DNA from: Myxococcales bacterium UBA5297
GTDB lineage: Bacteria > Myxococcota > Myxococcia > Myxococcales > UBA5297
NCBI GenBank assembly: GCA_002408385.1
Contig: DHSB01000209.1
Location: 1-19,236, forward strand
DNA: 19,236 nucleotides
Reading direction: 5' to 3'
Shown: positions 6,577-13,525 of the stretch, one piece after another
Numbering within the stretch: position 1 is the stretch's first letter
How the letters are laid out: each line of letters opens with the position of its first letter
Made by a program: the position numbers and the translations under genes
Notes under the pieces: model-generated
Seen by the model: only the letters and a program-made list of their open reading frames with translations
Told to the model about the DNA's origin: nothing
Databases searched by the model: none

Positions 6577-6997
6577 GCTGCCACCCATCGCGCGACGGCT
6601 CGAGGCCATCCTCGGCCGGGCGGCCCTGCGCAAGCTGGCCAGCGCGCGTGGCGGCACGCTGCTCTACGTCCCTCTTCGCGGCCGAAGCGTGTGGCTGCAG
6701 CGCCTGGTGGGGGCCGACGGAGCGCAGCGGCTCGCCTGCGAGCTGGGCGGCACGACCATCGTGGTGCCGCGGCTGAACGTGCTCTTGCGCGCGGACCGCG
6801 ACACCGAGATCGTCGCTCGTTACCGCTCCGGCGAGTCGGCCTGCGCGCTCGCGCGCGACTACGCGCTGAACTACCGCACCATCCAAAGGATAGTCGCGAG
6901 CGGCGGACCTTCCGCCGGCGAAACCTCGGCCGCCGAGCCGCACGCAGGGCCTCAGCTCGAGCTGGCCCTGGGCGACACGCGCCGCACTAACCCCTGA
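6566..6997 (+). CDS. mor: Mor-family transcription activator
   Basis: A 143-residue protein of the Mor/C activator family, which turns on middle or late phage promoters. The N-terminal dimerisation part (residues 1-70) contains IARRLEAILGRAALRKLA, GGTLLYVP and the GGTTIVVPRL strand. The C-terminal HTH follows at about 76-111: RDTEIVARYRSGESACALA and then NYRTIQRIV. Mu Mor is 129 aa. The start lies inside the end of the gp16-like gene (11-base overlap), preceded by GGCCGCCAAGGAGGCGG. It is the last gene before the hairpin at 7009-7043 and the switch to lysis and packaging genes, as expected for the activator of the downstream block. Confidence 0.9.
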   Translation: MKYRLPPIARRLEAILGRAALRKLASARGGTLLYVPLRGRSVWLQRLVGADGAQRLACELGGTTIVVPRLNVLLRADRDTEIVARYRSGESACALARDYALNYRTIQRIVASGGPSAGETSAAEPHAGPQLELALGDTRRTNP

Positions 6998-7008
6998 GCC
7001 GGACTCCT

Positions 7009-7043
7009 GGTCTCCTGTCGATGCAAGCCATCGACAGGAGACC
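7009..7043 (+). promoter_or_regulatory. Perfect 15-bp hairpin at the middle/late gene boundary
   Basis: GGTCTCCTGTCGATG (7009-7023) and CATCGACAGGAGACC (7029-7043) are exact reverse complements around the 5-base loop CAAGC. This is the strongest hairpin in the window and fills most of the 52-bp gap between the Mor-family gene and the holin-like gene. The right arm contains AGGAG, the only Shine-Dalgarno candidate for the ATG at 7050. Only TTCGTC follows, so termination is possible but weak. Alternatives are translational control of the holin-like gene, an early/middle mRNA 3' end, or a dyad bound by the Mor-like protein. Confidence 0.7.
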
Positions 7044-7049
7044 TTCGTC

Positions 7050-7472
7050 ATGGAGCCCAGCGCTCACCTCGACCTCATCAATGCTCTCGTCGTTGCCGTG
7101 GGCTCGGCGCTCATCGCGCTGGCCACCTTCGGCATCCGCTGGATCTACCTGCGCATCAGGAGCGAGCTCCTCGACCGGGCGCTGCAGGCCGTGGTCTCGG
7201 CCGCGCACCTGGCTGTGCGCGAGGTCTGGACCTGCTACGTGGAGGAGCTGAAAGCCTCCGCCGCGGACGGCAAGCTGACCGACGCCGAGAAGCAGGAGGC
7301 GCGCGAGCGCGCCATCGAGCTGATTCGCTCCTTCGTCGGCCGCAAGGGACTGGCGCTGCTCGTGCGCGAGTTCGGGTTCGACGATGCCAACCTCGAGCGG
7401 TTCTTGGGCTCGAGCGTCGAACAGGCTCTGGCCGCCGAGAAGAGCGCCGGCGCGATGGGCGAGGTGGCGTGA
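7050..7472 (+). CDS. Holin-like membrane protein (LLH-type pattern)
   Basis: A 140-residue protein with one N-terminal transmembrane segment (about residues 8-33, INALVVAVGSALIALATFGI), followed by a long charged helical cytoplasmic part (AVVSAAHLAVREVWTCYVEELK ... KLTDAEKQEARERAIELI). It closes with a helix (LERFLGSSVEQALAAEK) resembling the end of LL-H type holins. The position between mor and the gp25-like gene is where Mu-like phages keep lysis functions. No endolysin gene accompanies it here, so a general membrane role cannot be excluded. Its ribosome binding site AGGAG lies within the hairpin just upstream. Confidence 0.55.
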   Translation: MEPSAHLDLINALVVAVGSALIALATFGIRWIYLRIRSELLDRALQAVVSAAHLAVREVWTCYVEELKASAADGKLTDAEKQEARERAIELIRSFVGRKGLALLVREFGFDDANLERFLGSSVEQALAAEKSAGAMGEVA

Positions 7473-7738
7473 TGGAATGGGAGATGCTCGGCGTGACCCT
7501 CGGCATCCTGGTCACCTGGAGCGCAGTCTTGCTCAAGGCCTTCGACTGGATGCTCAAGCGGCTGCTCGAGGAGCTGGACGGCAAGATGCGCCGGTTGGAG
7601 ACCCGGCTCGAGACGGTCGAGAGTCAGTACGTCAAGCGCGAGGACTGGATGCGCTTGACGACGACGTTCGAGGCGCGCTTCGACCTGTTGATGACGCGGC
7701 TCGACACGCTGCGCTTCGGAGGGCCTCGTGCTAATTGA
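7472..7738 (+). CDS. Mu gp25-like small membrane/coiled-coil protein (DUF2730-like)
   Basis: An 88-residue protein with an N-terminal transmembrane segment (about residues 5-25, MLGVTLGILVTWSAVLLKAF) and a coiled-coil remainder (LLEELDGKMRRLETRLETVE, then VKREDW). This matches the layout of Mu gp25/DUF2730 proteins in both size and genome position, directly before the gp26- and gp27-like genes. A spanin-like or holin-accessory role is an alternative. The ATG at 7472 overlaps the previous TGA, and the 3' end overlaps the next gene by 11 bases. Confidence 0.6.
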   Translation: MEWEMLGVTLGILVTWSAVLLKAFDWMLKRLLEELDGKMRRLETRLETVESQYVKREDWMRLTTTFEARFDLLMTRLDTLRFGGPRAN

Positions 7739-8036
7739 CATCAAGCTCTCGCGCGTCGAGCGCGCGCGCTGGTATCTGCTCGTCGCGCTCGCGTCGAGCC
7801 GACCTATCGCGGCCAGCGAGGGGACGCTGCAGCGCGTGCTCGACTCGACCGACATGGCGCTGACCGACGCAGAGATGCGCTCGGAGCTCGACTACCTCGA
7901 GCAGCGCGGCCTGGTCGCCATCGCTCGCGACGAGCTCACTGATGAGTGGAGCGCGCGCCTGACCGCCGACGGGGTCGACTTCGTGCAGTACCGGGCGCGG
8001 GCGGTCACCGGCATCGCTCGGCCGAAGAGGTCCTGA
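7728..8036 (+). CDS. VpaChn25_0724-family protein (Mu gp26-like)
   Basis: A 102-residue protein with the winged-helix-like pattern of this phage family: an N-terminal ERARWYLLVALASSRP helix, a second helix pair (DAEMRSELDYLEQRGLV), then a beta hairpin and the closing LTADGVDFVQYRA ... VTGIARPKRS, which is the conserved family ending. It lies just before the DUF3486 gene as in other Mu-like phages. The GTG at 7728 follows GGAGGG by 4 bases and lies inside the end of the gp25-like gene. The molecular function is not established in the family. Confidence 0.78.
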   Translation: MLIDIKLSRVERARWYLLVALASSRPIAASEGTLQRVLDSTDMALTDAEMRSELDYLEQRGLVAIARDELTDEWSARLTADGVDFVQYRARAVTGIARPKRS

Positions 8037-8575
8037 TGGCTCCCCGCGGGCTCGCATCCCGGCTGCCGTCTGAGGTGCGCGCATGGCTCGAGGCCGAGCT
8101 CGTGCGGCGCGGCTTCAGTGACTACTCGAGCATCGCCGACGAGCTGAATCGCCGCCTCGCCGAGGCCGGCGAACCCGAGACTTCCCGCGCCTCGGTTCAT
8201 CGGTTCGGCCAAACGGTGGAGGAGCGCATCGAGGCGCTGCGACGCACGACCGAGATTGCCCAGACGCTCGCGCGCGAGGCCGGAGACGACGAGGGCGTGA
8301 TGAACGATGCGCTCGTCCGGCTGACGCAGCAGCGCATCTTCGACGTGATGCTCTCGCTCGAGGTCGACCCCGAGGATGTCGACCTGGCGACGCTCGGGCG
8401 GACCGTCGCTCAGCTCACTCGGGCGAGCGTCGACCAGAAGAAGCATCAGCTCGAGACGCGAAAGAAGCTCGAGGAGAAGCTCGCCAAGCTCGATGAGGAA
8501 GCGAAAGGTGGCGGCAAGGGGCTCGACGCCGAGACCCTGCGGCGAGTGCGTGAGGCGTTCTACGGGGTCGTCTGA
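8036..8575 (+). CDS. Mu gp27-like protein (DUF3486), putative small terminase
   Basis: A 179-residue mainly helical protein of the DUF3486 family. Residues about 3-60 carry the N-terminal HTH-like region (LASRLPSEVRAWLEAELVRR, then DYSSIADELNRRL and RASVHRFGQ). Residues about 118-155 are a long charged coiled coil (DQKKHQLETRKKLEEKLAKL), and the family ending (LRRVREAFYGVV) closes it. Located immediately before the large terminase, it is considered the small terminase or DNA-recognition subunit for packaging in Mu-like phages. Both ends overlap their neighbours by a single base (TGATG), so translation is coupled. Confidence 0.85.
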   Translation: MAPRGLASRLPSEVRAWLEAELVRRGFSDYSSIADELNRRLAEAGEPETSRASVHRFGQTVEERIEALRRTTEIAQTLAREAGDDEGVMNDALVRLTQQRIFDVMLSLEVDPEDVDLATLGRTVAQLTRASVDQKKHQLETRKKLEEKLAKLDEEAKGGGKGLDAETLRRVREAFYGVV

Positions 8576-9921
8576 TGGCCGCCATCACCATCTATCCCTA
8601 CCAGCGCCGATGGCTCGCGGACCGGTCGCGATTCAAGATCGCGATGTTCGCGCGACAGACCGGGAAGAGCTTCACCACGACTTTGGAGCTCGTCGACGAC
8701 TGTCTCGACGCGGAGGCCGACGGCCGCAAGGTCCACTGGGTCATCCTCTCGACCGGTGAGCGTCAGGCAATCGAGGTGATGGAGGTCGGGGTCAAGCGAC
8801 ACCTCGGCGCCTATCAGGTCGGCTTCGAGGCGATGGCCAGCGAGTGGCGCGCCGACGATGGCGAGACCTTCAGGTCGAGCGCGGTGGCGCTGCCGGGCGG
8901 CTCGCGCATCACGGCGCTGCCCGCGGCCCCGAAGACCGCGCGAGGTTTCTCCGCGAACGTCTTCTTGGACGAATTCGCTTTCCACCAGGACTCGAGGAGC
9001 ATCTGGAAAGCTTTGATGCCCGTGATAAGCGCGGGCCACAAGATCCGCATCTGCTCGACGCCGAACGGGAAGGGCAACAAGTTCCACGAGCTGATGACCA
9101 ATGGCGATCCCATCTGGTCTCGCCACGTCGTCGACATCCACCAGGCAGTCGCCGATGGCCTGCCCCGCGACGTCGACGCGCTGCGCACGGCGATGGCCGA
9201 CGAGGACGCCTGGGCGCAGGAGTTCGAGTGCCAGTGGCTCGACGAGGCGAGCGCCTGGCTCGACTTCGAGCTGATAGCCTCGTGCGAGTCGGGCGAGGCC
9301 GGAGAGCCGAGCAGGTACTCCGGCGGCCAGACCTTCATCGGCAACGACATCGGCGCGCGTGGCGACCTCTGGGTGGCCTGGGTGTTGGAGCGCGTCGGAG
9401 ACGTGCTATGGGCGCGCGAGCTCCGCATCCTCAAGCGCGCCTCGTTTGCCGAGCACGAGGCGACCCTGGGCGAGCTCATCGAGCGCTATCGGCCGCTCGC
9501 CGTGCGGATTGACCAGACCGGCATGGGCGAGAAGCCGGTGGAGGATGCGCGCCGGAGGTGGGGCTCCCGGGTCGAGGGCGTCATCTTCAACAATTCCTCG
9601 AAGCAGGCTCTCGCCAATGAGATCAAGGACTGCTTCCAAGACCGGCGCGTCCGCGTCCCGGCCGGCGACCCGGTGCTCCGGGCCGACCTTCACAGGGTCC
9701 AGCGCGTGATGTCGGCGACCGGCATGCCGCGGTTCCTCGCCGAGCGCGACGGCGCGGGCCACGCCGATCGCTTCTGGGCGCTCGCCCTGGCGGTGTCAGC
9801 GGCCAGCTCTCCGCCCGCTCCCATCGAGTTCGAAGCGATAGGTCGCGAGAGAGCGCGGCTCGACGACGACTTCGAGCCGTGGCTCCACGAGGGTCGGCGC
9901 ACCGACCTGAGAGGATGGTGA
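8575..9921 (+). CDS. Mu gp28-like terminase large subunit
   Basis: This is the DNA packaging motor of 448 residues. The ATPase half has a Walker A-like ARQTGKS (residues 26-32), Walker B NVFLDEF (128-134), and a coupling-type STPNGKGN motif (161-168). The C-terminal RNase H-like nuclease half has acidic residues at D258 (IGNDIGARGD), D313 (VRIDQTG) and D398 (HADRFWALALA), the usual three-aspartate arrangement of large terminases. In Mu, headful packaging starts near the left end of the integrated prophage. Mu gp28 is of similar overall architecture but somewhat longer. No catalytic residue is missing and the reading frame is intact, so this part of the prophage is not visibly decayed. Confidence 0.94.
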   Translation: MAAITIYPYQRRWLADRSRFKIAMFARQTGKSFTTTLELVDDCLDAEADGRKVHWVILSTGERQAIEVMEVGVKRHLGAYQVGFEAMASEWRADDGETFRSSAVALPGGSRITALPAAPKTARGFSANVFLDEFAFHQDSRSIWKALMPVISAGHKIRICSTPNGKGNKFHELMTNGDPIWSRHVVDIHQAVADGLPRDVDALRTAMADEDAWAQEFECQWLDEASAWLDFELIASCESGEAGEPSRYSGGQTFIGNDIGARGDLWVAWVLERVGDVLWARELRILKRASFAEHEATLGELIERYRPLAVRIDQTGMGEKPVEDARRRWGSRVEGVIFNNSSKQALANEIKDCFQDRRVRVPAGDPVLRADLHRVQRVMSATGMPRFLAERDGAGHADRFWALALAVSAASSPPAPIEFEAIGRERARLDDDFEPWLHEGRRTDLRGW

Positions 9922-9931
9922 CGGAGTGACC

Positions 9932-11395
9932 ATGCTCGTCGACGCCCACGGACGTCCCATCACCCCACCGGACCTCGAGGAGATCGCGACCACCAACGAT
10001 GGCCGCGACGTGACTCGCGGGTACGTCGATGCGCTCGACTATCTGCGGCCTCAAGACAAGATCCTCGAGCAGCGCTGCCGAGGTGACTGGGAGGTCTACG
10101 AGGAGTTGCTGCGCGATGACCAGGTGCAGCCTGCATGGCAGCAGCGTCGCCTCGCGGTGGTCAGCCACGAGTGGGTGGTAGAGCCCGCGTCCGAGGAACC
10201 GGCCGACGTAGAGGCCGCCGACTTCGTCCGCGAGCAGCTCGCCCAGGTCGAGCTCGACCGCATCACCTTCAAAATGCTCTCCGGCGTCTTCTTCGGATAC
10301 TCAGTCGGTGAGTGCCTCTGGGGCGAGGACTCTGGGCGCGTGGTGTTGCGAGACATCCGCGTCCGCAAGCAGAGGCGCTTCAGGTTCAGCCCCAAGGGCG
10401 AGCTGCTGCTGTTGACCACGCGCAGCCCGCGGGGCGAGGTAATGCCGGACCGCAAATTCTGGATATTCTCCTGCGGCGCGGACGACGACGACGAACCCTA
10501 TGGGCGCGGGCTCGCGCATCACCTCTACTGGCCCTGCTTCTTCAAGCGGAACGGGTTGCGCTACTGGGCAAACTTCTTGGACAAGTTTGGCGACCCGACC
10601 GTCATCGGGAAGTACGGCCCCGGAGCGACACCCGAAGAGAAGCAGCTCCTCAAGCAGGTGGTCGCCGCCGTGCGCAACGACTCCGGCATCACCATGCCCG
10701 AGTCGATGCAGATAACCCTGCTCGAGTCCGCGAGGTCCGCCGGCGGGGACTTTGGCGCCTTCGTCGATCGCATGGACGCCTCCATCGCCAAGGTCATCGT
10801 CAGCCAAACGATGACGACCGATGACGGGTCGTCGCTGGCGCAGTCGAAGACCCATCTCTCGGTACGTGACCAGGTGGTGAAGTCCGACGCGGACCTGCTC
10901 TGCGCGTCCTTCAACGCGCAGGTCATCGCCTGGCTGGTCGATTGGAATTTCCCGGGGTCGCAGCCGCCGCAGGTCTGGCGCCGGTTCGTGGAGACCGAGG
11001 ACCTAGGCGCGAGGGCGCACCGCGATGTCGCCGTCAGCCAGCTCGGCTATCGCCCCACCATCGATGAAGTTCGTGAAGTCTACGGCGGCGAGTGGGAGCC
11101 GATGCCTCAGGCCGCGGCGCCGAGCGGGATGCCGGAATTCGCCGAGGGCGAGGAGGAAGTGTCGAACACGCCCGAGCTGCTGGAGGCGAAGCTCGAGCGC
11201 GCGGCCGCCCCGGCGCTCGAGCAGATGATCGAAGAGGTACGCGCGCTGCTCGAGGAATCGACGAGTCTCGAAGAAGTGCGCGACCGGCTCATCGACATTT
11301 ATGCGTCGGTGGACCCCGCGGGACTCGCGGACGCGCTCGCGGGTGGCCTGCTCGTCGCCGACCTCACAGGGCGCGCCGAGGCCGCGGATGCCTGA
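9932..11395 (+). CDS. Mu gp29-like portal protein (DUF935)
   Basis: A 487-residue DUF935 portal protein, the dodecameric ring through which DNA enters and leaves the head. Recognisable stretches are the N-terminal DYLRPQDKILEQ, the stem/wing region FGYSVGECLWG, the conserved WIFSCGADDDDEPYGRGLAH segment with FFKRNGLRYWANFLDKFGDP, and SQTMTTDDGSSLAQSKTH. The C-terminal 100 residues are acidic and helical (LEAKLERAAAPALEQMIEEV). ATG 9932 is preferred because GGAG lies 5 bases upstream; GTG 9926 would add two residues. It ends 8 bases into the following gene, so the two are coupled. Confidence 0.93.
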   Translation: MLVDAHGRPITPPDLEEIATTNDGRDVTRGYVDALDYLRPQDKILEQRCRGDWEVYEELLRDDQVQPAWQQRRLAVVSHEWVVEPASEEPADVEAADFVREQLAQVELDRITFKMLSGVFFGYSVGECLWGEDSGRVVLRDIRVRKQRRFRFSPKGELLLLTTRSPRGEVMPDRKFWIFSCGADDDDEPYGRGLAHHLYWPCFFKRNGLRYWANFLDKFGDPTVIGKYGPGATPEEKQLLKQVVAAVRNDSGITMPESMQITLLESARSAGGDFGAFVDRMDASIAKVIVSQTMTTDDGSSLAQSKTHLSVRDQVVKSDADLLCASFNAQVIAWLVDWNFPGSQPPQVWRRFVETEDLGARAHRDVAVSQLGYRPTIDEVREVYGGEWEPMPQAAAPSGMPEFAEGEEEVSNTPELLEAKLERAAAPALEQMIEEVRALLEESTSLEEVRDRLIDIYASVDPAGLADALAGGLLVADLTGRAEAADA

Positions 11396-12623
11396 CGTGC
11401 GCTCGAAGATTGAGGTGGCGGACCTGCCGTTTGAAGAGCAGATCCGGCACCTGAAGGACAAGGTCCGCGTCCCGACAAAGAAGTGGACGGACATTTGGCA
11501 AGGCGCGCACACGAGGGCGTTCGTCGTCGCGGGGGCCACGAAAGAGGAGCTGCTCTGCGACTTCCAGTCGGCGATCATCAAGGCCCTCGAAACAGGCAGC
11601 ACGCTGCAGGACTTCCGGCGCGACTTCGATGAGACGGTCGCGCGGCATGGCTGGAGCTACAAGGGTGGCCGCAACTGGCGCTCCAGGGTCATCTTCGAGA
11701 CCAATCTGCGCACGAGCTACCAGGCCGCCCGGTTCGAGCAGATGAAGGAGCTCGGCGGCGAGCGGCCCTATTGGCGATATCGCCATGGCGACAGCAGGAA
11801 GCCGCGCAAAGAGCATCTCGCCTGGGATGGGCTCGTGCTGCGGTATGACGACCCGTGGTGGAAGACGCACTACCCGCCGAACGGATGGGGGTGCCGCTGC
11901 ACGGTGGTCGCGCTCACCGAGAGCGAAATGAAGGCCCTTGGGAAAGAGCATCCTGACCAGGCGCCCAAGGAGAAGTGGCAGCGCGCCCCGGCTGGATCGC
12001 CGGTGTCACGGACGCCGAAGGGCATCGACCCGGGATGGGCCTACAACGTCGGCGAGGCGGCCGTGGGCCAGGTCAAGATGCTCTCGGCCGAGGAGATGAA
12101 GGCGAAGTGGGAACCAATCGACGTCTTGCATACCACTGCATCAGGCCTCGGCCTGCCGGCCATTCGACCCGATAAACCTATCGCTGAGCTCGGCAGGCAC
12201 GCTGTCGATGTAAGGCACTTCAAAGAAAACACAGTCGCGGCTATTGGCGGCGAGCAGGCGGTGTTTGAACTACCCACCGAGAAGTTCAGGATCCCGGTTA
12301 CAGTCGATGCCGGCCACATTGCTGGGCATATGGATACGCCGGAGAAGGAAAAACTCCTTCGGTCCCCCTATGTAACGAGAATACCTGAGCTGCTGACTGA
12401 CCCTGCCGAGATCTGGGCGACATTCGTGCGTCACCCAAAGAGCGGGCAGGTCGGACTCCGCCTCATGATTCTCAAGCGCTTCGACGACCCAAAGAAAAAC
12501 GACGGGCTTGTAATGGTAGCCAATGTCGTCGGCGGCAAGTTCGTTGATTGGACCTTCTACCCAACCAAGAAAATCAATGATCGCCTCAGGGGCGGCAGGC
12601 TCATCTATCGGCGGGACAAATAG
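11388..12623 (+). CDS. Mu F-like head morphogenesis protein with C-terminal PBECR-type nuclease domain
   Basis: A 411-residue two-part protein. Residues about 30-215 are the Mu gpF/SPP1 gp7-like minor head domain, with FETNLRTSYQAARFEQM (103-119), HLAWDG (143-148) and HYPPNGWGCRC (161-171). Residues about 295-411 match the phage Barnase/EndoU/ColicinE5-D/RelE-like nuclease type (PBECR2 pattern): DAGHIAGHM, RIPELLTDPAEIW (331-343), LRLMILKRF (358-365) and the closing DWTFYPTKK ... GGRLIYRR. Such domains are RNase-like toxins attached to virion or secreted proteins. Coding DNA for this part drops to about 53-57% G+C in 60-base stretches (33/60 at 12301, 32/60 at 12541), against 68% at 11701, hinting at domain exchange. 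No immunity gene is evident. Confidence 0.88.
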   Translation: MPDVRSKIEVADLPFEEQIRHLKDKVRVPTKKWTDIWQGAHTRAFVVAGATKEELLCDFQSAIIKALETGSTLQDFRRDFDETVARHGWSYKGGRNWRSRVIFETNLRTSYQAARFEQMKELGGERPYWRYRHGDSRKPRKEHLAWDGLVLRYDDPWWKTHYPPNGWGCRCTVVALTESEMKALGKEHPDQAPKEKWQRAPAGSPVSRTPKGIDPGWAYNVGEAAVGQVKMLSAEEMKAKWEPIDVLHTTASGLGLPAIRPDKPIAELGRHAVDVRHFKENTVAAIGGEQAVFELPTEKFRIPVTVDAGHIAGHMDTPEKEKLLRSPYVTRIPELLTDPAEIWATFVRHPKSGQVGLRLMILKRFDDPKKNDGLVMVANVVGGKFVDWTFYPTKKINDRLRGGRLIYRRDK

Positions 12624-12711
12624 CTCACCGCCAGCGATGCGGCGCCAGCGGCAGGCTCGCGCATCCATCGGGCCGCATCCCCGACACGCGAGTCTTGCTT
12701 CCAGGATGGAG

Positions 12712-13290
12712 ATGACGATGGCCGGAGTCAAGATGGCGGTCTCGGTCGAGAGCGACGAGTGGAAGCGCGCGCTCGAGCAGCTCTCTGGCAAGGTGTCGGC
12801 CATACGCCCGGTCCTACTGTCGGTCGGCGAGTACGTGCTCGGCCAGACCCTGGAACGGTTCCGAAAACAGACTGCGCCAGACGGGTCGCGATGGAAGCGC
12901 GTCGAGCCGCGCTACTGGCGCAAGAAGAAGGTCAAGAAGATCCTCACCGAGAGCTCGCGCCTGCGCGAAAGCATCAACTACCGCGTCGTTGGCGACCGCG
13001 TGCTCATTGGCACCAACCTCCGCTACGCGGCCATCCACCAGCTCGGCGGAGAGATAGATGTGCCGGCCCAAACGCGCACTGCGAAGCGCGGCACCAAGGG
13101 CAAGAACAAGGGCCGCTTCATGGTCGGCACGACCAAGGCGAAGCACGCCATCTCGTCGACGTTCACCATCCCGGCACACAAGGTCAGGATCAAGCCTCGG
13201 CCGTTCCTGGGGCTGCCGGACAAGGAGCGCGAGCACGTCCGGGACCTGGTCAGGGAATACCTGAACAGGTCGCTCTCGGGCGGCCAGTAG
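12712..13290 (+). CDS. gpG-like phage virion morphogenesis protein
   Basis: A 192-residue protein of the phage virion morphogenesis (Mu gpG, P2 gpS-like) family, which acts in tail completion or head-tail joining. Typical features are the N-terminal SDEWKRALEQLSGKV, then GQTLERFRKQTAPDGSRWKR, a Lys/Arg-rich stretch, LTESSRLRESINYRV, GTNLRYAAIHQLGG and the RPFLGLPDKE closing motif. Here an inserted basic loop (KRGTKGKNKGRFMVG) sits between the last two. Three in-frame ATGs (12706, 12712, 12718) each have a plausible AGG/GGAG upstream; 12712 is a compromise. An unusual 88-bp gap separates it from the toxin-domain gene. It is the last phage gene: no protease, capsid or tail gene follows. Confidence 0.88.
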   Translation: MTMAGVKMAVSVESDEWKRALEQLSGKVSAIRPVLLSVGEYVLGQTLERFRKQTAPDGSRWKRVEPRYWRKKKVKKILTESSRLRESINYRVVGDRVLIGTNLRYAAIHQLGGEIDVPAQTRTAKRGTKGKNKGRFMVGTTKAKHAISSTFTIPAHKVRIKPRPFLGLPDKEREHVRDLVREYLNRSLSGGQ

Positions 13291-13525
13291 CGAGACTGAA
13301 CAACCGTGCAGGTCTACCCGGACGCATCGCGGTGACGCATCGCTGCCGCCCGGGCACGTGATTTCGCTGGGTTGCGTCGCCCGGGTCTTGTGAAGCGCCG
13401 TCAAAAAGTTGAGTCACGGTGCGGCGGCTTCTCCGACCCAACCCCGCGCTTTCTCTGACTATCTCGTCTCATCTCGGGTCGTCCCGCCTGGTCTCACAAA
13501 AGTTGAGTCTGGGTGACTCTCAACA
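13291..13525 (+). mobile_element. Right end of the Mu-like prophage (attR side)
   Basis: This non-coding stretch holds the phage right end. Reading inward from 13525 on the minus strand it begins TGTTGAGAGTCACC, agreeing with the TG...CA termini of Mu-like elements. Two near-identical 18-bp sites lie within it. Immediately outside is a host gene broken in its coding region. If 13525 is the terminus, the five bases after it (AAGAC, 13526-13530) should be the target duplication. A short direct repeat GACGCATCGC at 13320-13329 and 13333-13342 also lies here. No coding potential is seen. Confidence 0.7.
13404..13515 (+). repeat. Paired transposase end-binding site candidates
   Basis: AAAAGTTGAGTCACGGTG (13404-13421) and AAAAGTTGAGTCTGGGTG (13498-13515) agree at 16 of 18 bases in direct orientation, 94 bp apart, close to nine helical turns. 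The outer copy ends 10 bp from the proposed phage terminus. Mu-like transposases bind several such sites (R1-R3) inside each end, so these are the natural candidates. A weaker relative, GTTGCGTC, occurs at 13371-13378, and a GACTCTCAAC inverted form forms the terminus itself at 13515-13524. Repeats are directly visible; the binding role is inference. Confidence 0.65.

Noticed and set aside
5552..7051. Minus-strand open frame of 499 codons across gam, gp16 and mor
   Set aside because: Arg/Ala/Pro-rich shadow frame with no motif; the + strand genes match Mu families in order and length.
12624..12711. Possible small immunity gene for the nuclease domain
   Set aside because: Only 88 bp with no start, ribosome binding site or open frame ending before gpG; no credible immunity protein can fit.
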